Assembly (NCBI GenBank): GCA_021107345.1
Contig: JAIOSX010000069.1
Coordinates: 1 to 16,287, forward strand
DNA length: 16,287 bases
From: Candidatus Aegiribacteria sp.
GTDB taxonomy: Bacteria; Fermentibacterota; Fermentibacteria; Fermentibacterales; Fermentibacteraceae
Direction of reading: 5' to 3'
Each line of letters starts with the position of its first letter. The stretch's first letter is position 1. The notes beneath the pieces are model-generated. The model saw nothing but the letters and a program-made list of their open reading frames with translations. It searched no databases and was not told the DNA's origin. Both the position numbers and the translations under genes were made by a program. Shown here one piece after another: positions 7,158 through 13,935 of the stretch.

Positions 7158-8861
7158 TTACATTGTGTCCGGAGCATCCACTCCCAGTATTCCCAGAAGA
7201 TCGCTGATACAGCGCCTGCATGCCAGGCACAGCATGAGACGGGCTGCAGAGATATCCATATTGTCAGTATCTACCACCCGTACATGCTGGTAGAATCTGT
7301 GGAACCCGGTGGCCAGGTCAGCAAGGACCTCCGTAAGTCTATGAGGTTCCATTTCATCAGCGGCCGCAGCGACATTAACAGGCACGGATTCAAGAAGACC
7401 CATCAGCTCGCGTTCATATTCACCCTCAAGGTGTTCGGAGATATTACCGGCGAACTCCTGCGGAGAACTTATTCCAGCTTCCCCGGCACTTCGGAGTATG
7501 CCTGCTATTCTAGCATGGGCGTACTGAACATAGTAAACCGGATTCTCGCTGGATTGCTTCCTGGCAAGGTCAAGGTCGAAATCCATGTGGGCTTCCGCTC
7601 TTCTTGTCAGGAAAAGGTACTTCGTTACATCAGATGAACCGGCATCGTTTATAAGCTCCCTGAGTGTAACAAATTCACCGGACCTGGTAGACATCTTTAT
7701 TTTTGCGCCATCTTTTACAAGAGTAACGAACTGGTGAATGACAACCTTCAGTTTTGCAGAAACGTCCTCTCTGCCCAGAAGGCATTCCAGAGCAGCCGTA
7801 ACATCGCGGCTTGTATCCAGATGATCCGCTCCGAAGATATCCACCATCAGGTCATAGTTCCTGGAGAACTTGTCAAGATGGTAAGCAATATCAGGCATCC
7901 TGTACGTATAGGTGCCGTCGTCCCGGATAATCACCCTGTCCTTCGGCCGCCCCAGGGCTGTGAACCTGAGCCATAGTTTCTCTGAATCGGTCTTATCTCT
8001 GTAAATCAGGCTCATGCCGCCTGCCGTGATCCCGGACAGCCTTTCAATTGCATCTGTCACAGCCCCGGGTATCAATTCGGTCTCGGCAAAATACCTGTCG
8101 AATTCTATACCCAGGAGGGAAAGATCCGATCGTATCATCTCCATGGATTTCTCTTCGGCAAAGCGGATGAAAGTATCCGGATCACTCTCCCATGTCAGTC
8201 CTGCTCCGCGTTCTGCCCTGAGGTCTGCAGCCCACTCAATAATATAGCTCCCGTGATACCCGCCTTCCGGAACCGAAACTTCACCACCTTCAGCGGATAA
8301 GTATCTTGCAGCAAGTGATTCACCGAGAAGATCCATCTGCCTTCCGGCATCGTTAAAATAATACTCCCGGCTGACTTTCCATCCTGATGCTTCAAGGAGG
8401 CTGCTGATGGTTTCGCCGAGAACAGCCTGTCTGCAGTGACCAACGGTCAGAGGACCCGTTGGATTGGAACTTACGAATTCAACCAGAGCATTTCTTCCGG
8501 CACCGGTATTCGGCAGAAGAGGCTGCAGCCCGCAGGAAGCAAGATCGAAGGCTACGGATGCAAGGTAGTCATCTTTCAACCTGAAATTGATAAACCCCGG
8601 GCCATCGATGCTGATAGATGATACCCCCTCTATACTGTCGGCTATGGCTTCGGCAATTTTCCCGGCAATTGATCGGGGGTTATCCTTTACAATCCCTGCG
8701 AGTCTCATCGCTGCCTGACAGGAGAGGTCTCCGAATTTCAGATTGTCTGACCCGGATACAACTGCACGAAAATCATCAGGTATCATTACCCCCCAGATGC
8801 TGCGAACTGAAGATTCCAGAATCCTCTCCAGTTTATTTCTGAACATGGCTGGAGTCATCAT
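7158..8861 (-). CDS. argS: Arginyl-tRNA synthetase
   Basis: Class I aminoacyl-tRNA synthetase charging tRNA-Arg; 567 residues, full length. An N-terminal Add-1-like domain (about 1-115, containing FGDLSCQAAMRLA and FINFRL) precedes the Rossmann catalytic core. The HIGH region is EFVSSNPTGPLTVGHCRQ (128-145), with the first His replaced by Thr (TVGH). The KMSKS loop reads IKMSTRSGEFVTL (KMSTR 389-393), a variant common in this family. YTYRMPDIAYHLDKF (318-332) and NPVYYVQYAHARI (440-452) are typical ArgRS blocks before the helical anticodon-binding domain. The ATG (8861-8859) overlaps the rsfS stop as ATGA; a second ATG follows at once, so the exact start could be one codon later. Confidence 0.97.
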   Translation of the reverse strand: MMTPAMFRNKLERILESSVRSIWGVMIPDDFRAVVSGSDNLKFGDLSCQAAMRLAGIVKDNPRSIAGKIAEAIADSIEGVSSISIDGPGFINFRLKDDYLASVAFDLASCGLQPLLPNTGAGRNALVEFVSSNPTGPLTVGHCRQAVLGETISSLLEASGWKVSREYYFNDAGRQMDLLGESLAARYLSAEGGEVSVPEGGYHGSYIIEWAADLRAERGAGLTWESDPDTFIRFAEEKSMEMIRSDLSLLGIEFDRYFAETELIPGAVTDAIERLSGITAGGMSLIYRDKTDSEKLWLRFTALGRPKDRVIIRDDGTYTYRMPDIAYHLDKFSRNYDLMVDIFGADHLDTSRDVTAALECLLGREDVSAKLKVVIHQFVTLVKDGAKIKMSTRSGEFVTLRELINDAGSSDVTKYLFLTRRAEAHMDFDLDLARKQSSENPVYYVQYAHARIAGILRSAGEAGISSPQEFAGNISEHLEGEYERELMGLLESVPVNVAAAADEMEPHRLTEVLADLATGFHRFYQHVRVVDTDNMDISAARLMLCLACRRCISDLLGILGVDAPDTM

Positions 8862-9217
8862 CCAGACGGCTTCTCCGTCTCATCGTATTCAATACTTGGC
8901 ACGTCGTTCCAGAGCATTTCAAGATCGTAATATTCCCTGGTCCCGGGGAGAAAAATATGAACAACCAGATCGACGTAATCCATGAGGATCCAGCTGCCTT
9001 CATCGTAACCTTCAATGTGGTGCTTTCTGAAGCCGTTACTTCTTGCGGTTTCTTCTACCTGATCAGCAATAGCTCTGGCTTGAATCCGATTCTCCGCGGT
9101 AGTCAGGAGAAAAGCCTCCATTGTAAGGGGCACATCGCTCATATCCAGGGCGACAACCCCATGACCGTGACGCTGGTGAATAGCTTCTACAAAAGTATCA
9201 AGAATGTTCTCGGACAA
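8858..9217 (-). CDS. rsfS: Ribosomal silencing factor RsfS
   Basis: Binds ribosomal protein uL14 on the large subunit and blocks subunit joining when nutrients run low. The 119-residue protein has the family core: ALDMSDVPLTMEAFLL (23-38), RIQARAIADQVEETA (44-58), then WILMDYVDLVVHIF (76-89) and REYYDLEMLW (94-103), the most conserved part. The first half is more divergent than usual. The start is TTG (9217-9215) with GGAGG 6 bases upstream; an ATG at 9230 is out of frame because of a run of eight T. It lies between the LytR_C gene and argS, overlapping argS by 4 bases; rsfS beside a LytR-type gene is a recurrent arrangement. Confidence 0.93.
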   Translation of the reverse strand: MSENILDTFVEAIHQRHGHGVVALDMSDVPLTMEAFLLTTAENRIQARAIADQVEETARSNGFRKHHIEGYDEGSWILMDYVDLVVHIFLPGTREYYDLEMLWNDVPSIEYDETEKPSG

Positions 9218-9223
9218 AAAAAA

Positions 9224-9228
9224 CCTCC
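9224..9228 (-). promoter_or_regulatory. Ribosome binding site of rsfS (GGAGG)
   Basis: GGAGG on the minus strand, 6 bases before the TTG start at 9217. It decides in favour of the TTG rather than the nearby out-of-frame ATG at 9230. Confidence 0.8.
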
Positions 9229-9244
9229 ATAGTCTTCATTGGAA

Positions 9245-9751
9245 TTATTCAATGGCGGGGATCATTTCTTCCATATCGCAGCCAATACAGATGGTAACAT
9301 CCACAATTACGGGAGCGTTCCCTGCAGGGACTTCCCATACAATGCAGTCTTCCGGTCTGCCAAGGATATCCGCGATTATCTTTGCGGCCGATATATCAGC
9401 CAGATGGGATATAAGGATAGTATCTTCATATGGTTTTTTATCGGTATCAGAGGGATCAAAAGGAGCGAGAATGACTGTTGAATCGGAGGAGGAGCGCAGG
9501 AGCTGTCGCTGGGTTCTGCTTGCCAGTCCATCCATCGATGTACCGTTAAGAACCAGAACCCGAATCGTATCAGGGACACATACTTCTTCAACCTGCTCAT
9601 TCTCCACCACGTCGACCGTTTCAAGGGTATCATCGGTACTCTCCGCTTCCCGAACTGTTCCGGGTGGGGGAATAAGTACAGTTATTACAATAACGGCAAT
9701 TGCCAGCCCGGCTATCACCCACCTCCAGGGGAAACCTCCGCCAGCAGTCAT
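9245..9751 (-). CDS. Membrane-anchored LytR C-terminal-domain protein
   Basis: A 168-residue protein with a short cytoplasmic N-terminus, one membrane segment (about residues 11-28, WVIAGLAIAVIVITVLIP), an acidic linker rich in E, D, T and V (about 32-60), and a C-terminal alpha/beta domain. That domain starts with IRVLVLNGTSMDGLASRTQRQL, the pattern of the LytR_C family (V-x-V-x-N-G-T near the start, then G-L-A). LytR_C domains are found at the cell envelope, often attached to LytR-CpsA-Psr enzymes, but the catalytic LCP domain is absent here. It starts 3 bases after the HIT gene stop, with GGAGG 11 bases upstream of the ATG, and is followed 27 bases later by rsfS. Role unknown; envelope function is inferred from the anchor and the family. 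Confidence 0.8.
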   Translation of the reverse strand: MTAGGGFPWRWVIAGLAIAVIVITVLIPPPGTVREAESTDDTLETVDVVENEQVEEVCVPDTIRVLVLNGTSMDGLASRTQRQLLRSSSDSTVILAPFDPSDTDKKPYEDTILISHLADISAAKIIADILGRPEDCIVWEVPAGNAPVIVDVTICIGCDMEEMIPAIE

Positions 9752-9754
9752 CAG

Positions 9755-10264
9755 CTAATCAACCTCCAGGTTGAAAAAGGGTTCCAGCCTGCTGTAACTG
9801 TTCTCAAGTGAAGCCGAGATAACTCTTGTTTCACCTGTAGTGGTCAAAAAATTCGTATCGCCGGACCACCGTGGAAGCATATGAATATGAACATGCCCTT
9901 CAATTCCGGCTCCGGCACAACCACCCAGGTTCCACCCTCCGTTCATTCCCATGCAGTTCATGCCTTCCGAAAGTGCTTTCTCGCACTTCACCACAAGCCT
10001 GATCAGCGTATCAAGCTCCCTGCTGTCAAGTCTGGATAGATCCTCCGCATGTCGTACAGGTACTATCATCAGATGACCGTTGATGTATGGGTATCTGTTC
10101 AGTACAATGAAAAAACCATCCTCGCGATGCAGAACGTAATTCTCTCTGTCCTTATCACATTCACTGCCGATCCTGCACAGCACGCACCCGTCCTCCGGTT
10201 TTGAACCGGCAACGTAGACACTTCTCCATGGTGCTGCAAGATGCTTCAACGGACAGCCCTCCAT
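9755..10264 (-). CDS. HIT-family hydrolase (diadenosine polyphosphate hydrolase-like)
   Basis: A histidine-triad nucleotide hydrolase or transferase acting on the alpha-phosphate of dinucleoside polyphosphates or AMP derivatives. The 169-residue protein has the triad IEGHVHIHMLPRW (121-133; H124, H126, H128). It also has the N-terminal zinc-type pair C27-x-x-C30 and the blocks VLNRYPYINGHLMIVPVRH (54-72) and WNLGGCAGAGIEGHVHIH. The N-terminal KHLAAPWRSVYV is the usual opening of the FHIT-like bacterial subfamily and supports the ATG at 10264. The gene begins inside the end of the glmU-like gene (19-base overlap). The exact substrate cannot be read from sequence. Confidence 0.92.
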   Translation of the reverse strand: MEGCPLKHLAAPWRSVYVAGSKPEDGCVLCRIGSECDKDRENYVLHREDGFFIVLNRYPYINGHLMIVPVRHAEDLSRLDSRELDTLIRLVVKCEKALSEGMNCMGMNGGWNLGGCAGAGIEGHVHIHMLPRWSGDTNFLTTTGETRVISASLENSYSRLEPFFNLEVD

Positions 10265-11202
10265 CCAATTACGGAATAGGGTTCAATAATAGTGCCGGGA
10301 GGTATATCTGTATCTATCAGAATGCTTCCATCTCCTACGATGCAGTGTTCGCCAATCACCGTCTTCCCCGAGAGCCTGGCAAACCTTCCAATTGAAACAT
10401 CTGTGCCGATCTCAACAGATTCTTCTATCCATACCCCGCCGGGGTCGGAAATGTTAACCCCACCGGTCATGTGAGCATCAAGAACCTGTTTACGAAGGTT
10501 TTCAGTTGCGCAGGCAAGCTGAACGCGATTGTTTACACCGGATACTTCCCTGTAATCTCCTGCGAGTACAGAAATGCAAGGCATTCCCCTGCTGACGGCA
10601 ATGGAAACGGCATCAGTAAGGTAATACTCCCCCTGGTCGTTATCGGCTCTGATATCCCTCAGAAGCTCGGTAAGCGCCCCGCCATCAAATGACATGAGTC
10701 CCGTGTTTATTTCACAGATTTCCAGCTGCCCCGGAGTGCAATCTCTGTCTTCCACTATAGCCGACAACAGATCACCGTCTCGAATTATCCTTCCATATCC
10801 CGATGGATCAGGTGGTCTGGATGAAAGCACCGCTATGGCAGCTCCTGCTTTCCTGCGGGATTCCTCGAGTTTCGCAATTGTGGTGCTTTCAAGAAGGGGA
10901 ACATCACCGAGCAGGACCGTCACGCTTTCCGCGGACACATCCTCCATTCCGCAGGCAACCGCATGCGCGGTTCCCAGCTGCTCCTCCTGCAGGGCCCATG
11001 AAGTTCTCTCTGCCTCAAGAAGTGGAATGACACTTTCCCTGTTGTATCCGACAACAACAACGGGTCTTTCAAGACCGGCTTCAACTGCCTGTCTTACCAC
11101 TCTTATCACCATCGGAACTCCCAGGACCGGATGGACCACCTTTGGAAGAGGTGATTTCATCCTCTTTCCCTGGCCGGCGGCAAGAATGATGCAGACTGTC
11201 AT
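10246..11202 (-). CDS. glmU: GlmU-like UDP-N-acetylglucosamine pyrophosphorylase lacking the acetyltransferase domain
   Basis: Predicted to transfer UMP from UTP to GlcNAc-1-phosphate, giving UDP-GlcNAc for peptidoglycan and lipopolysaccharide. The N-terminal half matches GlmU closely: LAAGQGKRMKSPLPKVVHP (7-25), QEEQLGTAHAV (72-82), LLGDVPLL (97-104), GYGRIIRDGD (125-134) with IVEDRDCTP (139-147), EINTGLMSFDG (154-164), NDQGEYYLTDAV (188-199) and EVSGVNNRVQLA (219-230). After the linker only about 70 residues of left-handed beta-helix remain (about 247-318). The E. coli protein continues to about 456 with the acetyl-CoA site, so the acetyltransferase histidine is absent. The stop is clean and the next gene follows, so this is a short form, not an obvious break. 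The ATG overlaps panD as ATGA. Confidence 0.88.
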   Translation of the reverse strand: MTVCIILAAGQGKRMKSPLPKVVHPVLGVPMVIRVVRQAVEAGLERPVVVVGYNRESVIPLLEAERTSWALQEEQLGTAHAVACGMEDVSAESVTVLLGDVPLLESTTIAKLEESRRKAGAAIAVLSSRPPDPSGYGRIIRDGDLLSAIVEDRDCTPGQLEICEINTGLMSFDGGALTELLRDIRADNDQGEYYLTDAVSIAVSRGMPCISVLAGDYREVSGVNNRVQLACATENLRKQVLDAHMTGGVNISDPGGVWIEESVEIGTDVSIGRFARLSGKTVIGEHCIVGDGSILIDTDIPPGTIIEPYSVIGWRAVR

Positions 11203-11558
11203 TCGGCAAGCAGTGAAGGATTGAGATTTCTGTTATCCGCAACCACTACCCTTGCCTTCGGTGGAGCTTCATCATCGGAAGCCCATACGTACTGCAGTAT
11301 AATCGCCCTGTCACCGGGGTGAACGAGCCTGGCTGCCGCACCGTTGATACAGATAGTTCCGCTTCCCCTTTCGCCTTCCATAACATAGGTTTCGAACCTC
11401 GCGCCACTCTCAATGTCGGCAACCATCACCCTTTCACCGGGAAGTATTCCGGACATGTCAAGAAGGTCACTGTCAATGGTTATCGAACCCACATAGTTCA
11501 AATCGGCTTCCGTTATTACCATTCTATGCAACTTAGCTCCCAGAAAGCACCTGTGCAA
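11199..11558 (-). CDS. panD: Aspartate 1-decarboxylase (pyruvoyl enzyme precursor)
   Basis: Makes beta-alanine from aspartate for pantothenate and CoA. The 119-residue proenzyme has the self-cleavage site NYVGSIT, cut between G24 and S25, so that S25 becomes the pyruvoyl group. The N-terminal KLHRMVITEADLNYVGS region includes K9 and Y22, matching the E. coli layout. Later blocks are PGERVMVADIESGARFETYV (40-59) and ICINGAAARLVHPGDRAII (about 69-87). The start is TTG (11558-11556), supported by AAGGAGG 7 bases upstream and by the family's usual N-terminal length. It lies 23 bases after panC, its pathway partner, and overlaps the glmU-like gene by 4 bases. Confidence 0.97.
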   Translation of the reverse strand: MHRCFLGAKLHRMVITEADLNYVGSITIDSDLLDMSGILPGERVMVADIESGARFETYVMEGERGSGTICINGAAARLVHPGDRAIILQYVWASDDEAPPKARVVVADNRNLNPSLLAE

Positions 11559-11565
11559 AATATAA

Positions 11566-11572
11566 CCTCCTT
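11566..11572 (-). promoter_or_regulatory. Ribosome binding site of panD (AAGGAGG)
   Basis: A near-perfect Shine-Dalgarno, AAGGAGG on the minus strand, 7 bases before the TTG start at 11558. It fixes this non-ATG start. Confidence 0.85.
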
Positions 11573-11581
11573 TTAAAAACC

Positions 11582-12436
11582 TCAGGGTTTAAGAATCGTG
11601 TTATCGATCAGTCTCGTATGGCCGAAATATACAGCAACGGCAAGAAGACCGGGGGTGTTCAGCTTCTCAATCGTCTTCATGGTGTCAGGATCAACCAGTT
11701 CCAGATACTGTAAAGTCGCCAGAGGAGCTTCACCGATGACTTCCCGTACTGCGTCGCAAATCCGTCCGGCGGCCCTCTCCCCCTCTGTAACCAGTTCGGC
11801 GGCCCTCGATAATCCTTGAGATAATACCGTCGCCTGTTTCCTCTCCTCTGGATTGAGATAAGAGTTCCTTGAACTCATCGCAAGACCGTCGGGTTCTCTG
11901 ACTATTTCTCCGGCAAGGATCTGGATTCCAAGTCTGAAGTCATCTACCACTCTTCTAATGACAGCCAGTTGTTGAGCATCCTTTTTCCCGAAGACAGCAA
12001 TGTCAGGTCGCACTATGCTGAAAAGAACCGCACAGACAGTTGCGACCCCGTCAAAATGTCCGGGCCTGTACTTCCCGCATAGGGTTTCATTGAAGCCGGA
12101 AACATGAACGGAGGTCGAGAACCCGCAGGGATAGATCTCTCTTGCAGATGGGAAGAACACACAGTGAGCACCCGCCTCATCAAGCTTCATTAAATCCTCA
12201 TCAAAGGTCTTGGGGTAGGAGAAAAAGTCCTCTCCCGGACCGAACTGCGCAGGATTCACGAATATGGACACGATAACCCTGTCAGTCTTTTCAAGGGCCA
12301 GAGAGACAAGGCTGAGATGCCCCCGGTGAAGCGCTCCCATCGTGGGAACGAAACCGATTTTCATCCCTGATGCGCGCCACCGATCAACAAGCTTCCCCAC
12401 CTGCGAAGCAGCCCGAAGGATCTCAATGCCCTTCAT
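11582..12436 (-). CDS. panC: Pantothenate synthetase (pantoate-beta-alanine ligase)
   Basis: Joins pantoate and beta-alanine through a pantoyl-adenylate. Full length at 284 residues. Blocks: GFVPTMGALHRGHLSLV (28-44, containing the HIGH-like H-x-G-H), SIFVNPAQFGPGEDF (57-71), ETLCGKYRPGHFDGVATV (117-134), AVFGKKDAQQLAVI (147-160) and REPDGLAMSSRNSYL (170-184, the adenylate-binding serine loop). The ATG (12436-12434) overlaps the deoxynucleoside kinase stop as ATGA. Together with panD it supplies two pantothenate steps; panB and panE are not in the window. Confidence 0.98.
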   Translation of the reverse strand: MKGIEILRAASQVGKLVDRWRASGMKIGFVPTMGALHRGHLSLVSLALEKTDRVIVSIFVNPAQFGPGEDFFSYPKTFDEDLMKLDEAGAHCVFFPSAREIYPCGFSTSVHVSGFNETLCGKYRPGHFDGVATVCAVLFSIVRPDIAVFGKKDAQQLAVIRRVVDDFRLGIQILAGEIVREPDGLAMSSRNSYLNPEERKQATVLSQGLSRAAELVTEGERAAGRICDAVREVIGEAPLATLQYLELVDPDTMKTIEKLNTPGLLAVAVYFGHTRLIDNTILKP

Positions 12437-13083
12437 CTCCTATCTCCAAGCCTGGGGACAAAGCTCTCAATACCACCTGTATGGCTCTCGATCGCCTCAA
12501 GAAGTCTGGAGAAATCCTCACCCTTATGACTGAAATCAGCATGATCCGTGTTTACAACAAGCGTAGGATGCTTTCTTGCCCTGAAGAAATAGTCATTGTA
12601 AGCATCGGTCAGTTTCTCAAGGTAGGAGCGGCTCACGTCGGTTTCAAAGGGTCTTCCACGGCTGGATATCCTTCTCAGAAGGGAATCGCATGAACCCTGA
12701 AGGTATATCACAAGATCAGGCTGAGGAATATCACATGCCAGCACTGAGGACAGTTTTTCGTAAAGTGCGAATTCATCGTCCTGGAGGTTAATGGAGGCGA
12801 ATATTCTATCCTTTGCGAACATGTAGTCAGCAACGAATTTCTTTCTGAACAGGTCGAGTTGTGCCAGCTTTTTCTGCTGCCTGTAACGACTTAGCATGAA
12901 GAAAAGCTGAGTCTGAAACGCCCATGCTTTCCGGTTCCTGTAAAACCGGGGGAGAAATGGGTTTTCTTCGACTTCTTCAAGGATTGTCCCGGCTTTCCAG
13001 CTGGACGCCAGCAGATTACATACAGTTGTTTTGCCCACTCCGATGGGACCTTCCACAACCACGTAACTGAATTCAGCTGTCAG
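12433..13083 (-). CDS. Deoxynucleoside kinase (deoxyadenosine/deoxyguanosine kinase type)
   Basis: Phosphorylates deoxynucleosides for dNTP salvage. Counted from the GTG at 13062 (209 residues), the P-loop is VVEGPIGVGKTT at the very N-terminus, followed by the family blocks FAKDRIFASINL with ALYEKL (the D-R substrate motif), DLVIYLQGS, and RRISSRGRPFE (the lid arginines) with YLEKLTDAYNDYF. I choose CTG at 13083 as the start: it has GGGAGG 7 bases upstream, overlaps the folK stop as CTGA, and adds LTAEFSY, which completes the first beta strand. The GTG at 13062 has no Shine-Dalgarno and leaves almost nothing before the P-loop. It sits between folK and panC; folB-folK-dNK clusters recur in FCB-group bacteria. 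Family certain; preferred base unknown. Confidence 0.9.
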   Translation of the reverse strand: MTAEFSYVVVEGPIGVGKTTVCNLLASSWKAGTILEEVEENPFLPRFYRNRKAWAFQTQLFFMLSRYRQQKKLAQLDLFRKKFVADYMFAKDRIFASINLQDDEFALYEKLSSVLACDIPQPDLVIYLQGSCDSLLRRISSRGRPFETDVSRSYLEKLTDAYNDYFFRARKHPTLVVNTDHADFSHKGEDFSRLLEAIESHTGGIESFVPRLGDRR

Positions 13084-13601
13084 CTGGGAACCTCCCAGAA
13101 GCAGCCTCTGACAGGCGTGTCATAGACCTTCAGAATCCTGCTTTTATCGGAGCACTTATTAAGAAGCTCATCAGGCGCAGCTTTCAGTCCGGGAATTTTT
13201 TCGTGCCATACCTCAGAAAGCGGTTGAAGCACGAATATTCTTTTCTTTATTCCGGGATGAGGGAGAGTAAGATCATTATCATTTCTGGTCATATTTCCAA
13301 AGAACAACAGGTCAATGTCCAGGGTTCGGGAGGAGTTGTTCTTCCTTACCGTGGAACCCATTAGAATTTCCGCCTCCCTGCAGTTCTTCTGCAACTCCTC
13401 TACAGATTCATGGAAGCTGCCAACAAGAACGCAGTTAAGGAAACTGCCGCCTTCAACTCCTTCCATGGGAGGTGTTTCGTAAACCCCTGACAGTCTGAAC
13501 GACCCCATTCCGAACCGCGAGAGCAGGAAACGAATACCTTCGATAAGGTTACTCATCCTGTTTTCAATATTGCTGCCCATTCCAAGAGCAAACTCAGCCA
13601 T
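13080..13601 (-). CDS. folK: 2-amino-4-hydroxy-6-hydroxymethyldihydropteridine pyrophosphokinase
   Basis: Transfers pyrophosphate from ATP to 6-hydroxymethyl-dihydropterin in folate synthesis. With the ATG at 13601 the protein has 173 residues. Visible blocks are FALGMGSNIENR near the start (usual G-S-N), SGVYETPPMEGVEGGSFLNC, the HPPK signature NSSRTLDIDLLFFG with the two metal-binding Asp, and LPHPGIKKRIFVLQPLSEV. A longer frame begins at a TTG (13616), but AAGGAGG lies 5 bases before the ATG at 13601 and would be inside that longer version, so the ATG is preferred. It overlaps the end of folB by 8 bases, and the stop overlaps the probable CTG start of the kinase gene. Confidence 0.95.
   Translation of the reverse strand: MAEFALGMGSNIENRMSNLIEGIRFLLSRFGMGSFRLSGVYETPPMEGVEGGSFLNCVLVGSFHESVEELQKNCREAEILMGSTVRKNNSSRTLDIDLLFFGNMTRNDNDLTLPHPGIKKRIFVLQPLSEVWHEKIPGLKAAPDELLNKCSDKSRILKVYDTPVRGCFWEVPS
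13091..13096 (-). promoter_or_regulatory. Ribosome binding site (GGGAGG) before a CTG start
   Basis: GGGAGG on the minus strand lies inside the last codons of folK, 7 bases before CTG (13083-13081). The CTG overlaps the folK TGA as CTGA. No comparable site precedes the GTG at 13062, so this site argues for the CTG as the real start of the deoxynucleoside kinase. Confidence 0.6.
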
Positions 13602-13935
13602 TTTCACCTCCTTCAACAGTAAATGAAGCCGATTCCAGTTTCAGAGAAACCGGAGGGAAGGGTTTCGTGATGGTCACCGCCCATCGGCCACAAGGATATT
13701 CTCTCCGAAGCAGATTCAGAACATCCGATGCCAGATCCTCAATATAATCGTATTCCCTCTCATTGAATCCGGCAAGGGCATTACATACGTCAAAGTAATC
13801 AATTGAAGGGCCACCTGCAACCTCACCTGTCCAGACTGCGGTAACGGGAACATCTCTGGAAGATATCTTCTCATGGTTTGCAGCCCCCAGCTTCAGCCGG
13901 AGGATGATATTTTTCAGTACAAGCCTGCCCTTCAT
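13594..13935 (-). CDS. folB: Dihydroneopterin aldolase
   Basis: Converts 7,8-dihydroneopterin to 6-hydroxymethyl-dihydropterin, the substrate of the FolK enzyme encoded next. The 113-residue protein is slightly short but typical. Family pattern: the N-terminal strand LVLKNIILRLKLGAANHEK with E22, IDYFDVCNAL (45-54, catalytic Tyr), YIEDLASDVLNLL (64-76, E66 of the pterin anchor) and VTITKPFPPVSL (87-98, catalytic K91). The GAANHEK stretch is less standard than the usual G-x-H-G-x-x-x-x-E. The ATG (13935-13933) overlaps the dapL stop as ATGA, with GGGAG a few bases upstream. Confidence 0.9.
   Translation of the reverse strand: MKGRLVLKNIILRLKLGAANHEKISSRDVPVTAVWTGEVAGGPSIDYFDVCNALAGFNEREYDYIEDLASDVLNLLRREYPCGRWAVTITKPFPPVSLKLESASFTVEGGENG
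13607..13613 (-). promoter_or_regulatory. Ribosome binding site of folK (AAGGAGG)
   Basis: AAGGAGG on the minus strand, 5 bases before the ATG at 13601, lying within the last codons of folB. It decides the folK start against the upstream TTG at 13616. Confidence 0.8.

Noticed and set aside
7146..7637. 163-codon plus-strand open frame
   Set aside because: Antisense to the 3' end of argS, which is well supported; no domain seen.
9204..9758. 184-codon plus-strand open frame
   Set aside because: Antisense to the LytR_C gene; extremely Ser/Thr/Ile-rich with no domain, the usual look of a reverse-strand shadow.
10694..11224. 176-codon plus-strand open frame
   Set aside because: Antisense to the glmU-like gene; Ser/Thr/Pro-rich low-complexity product without a supported start.
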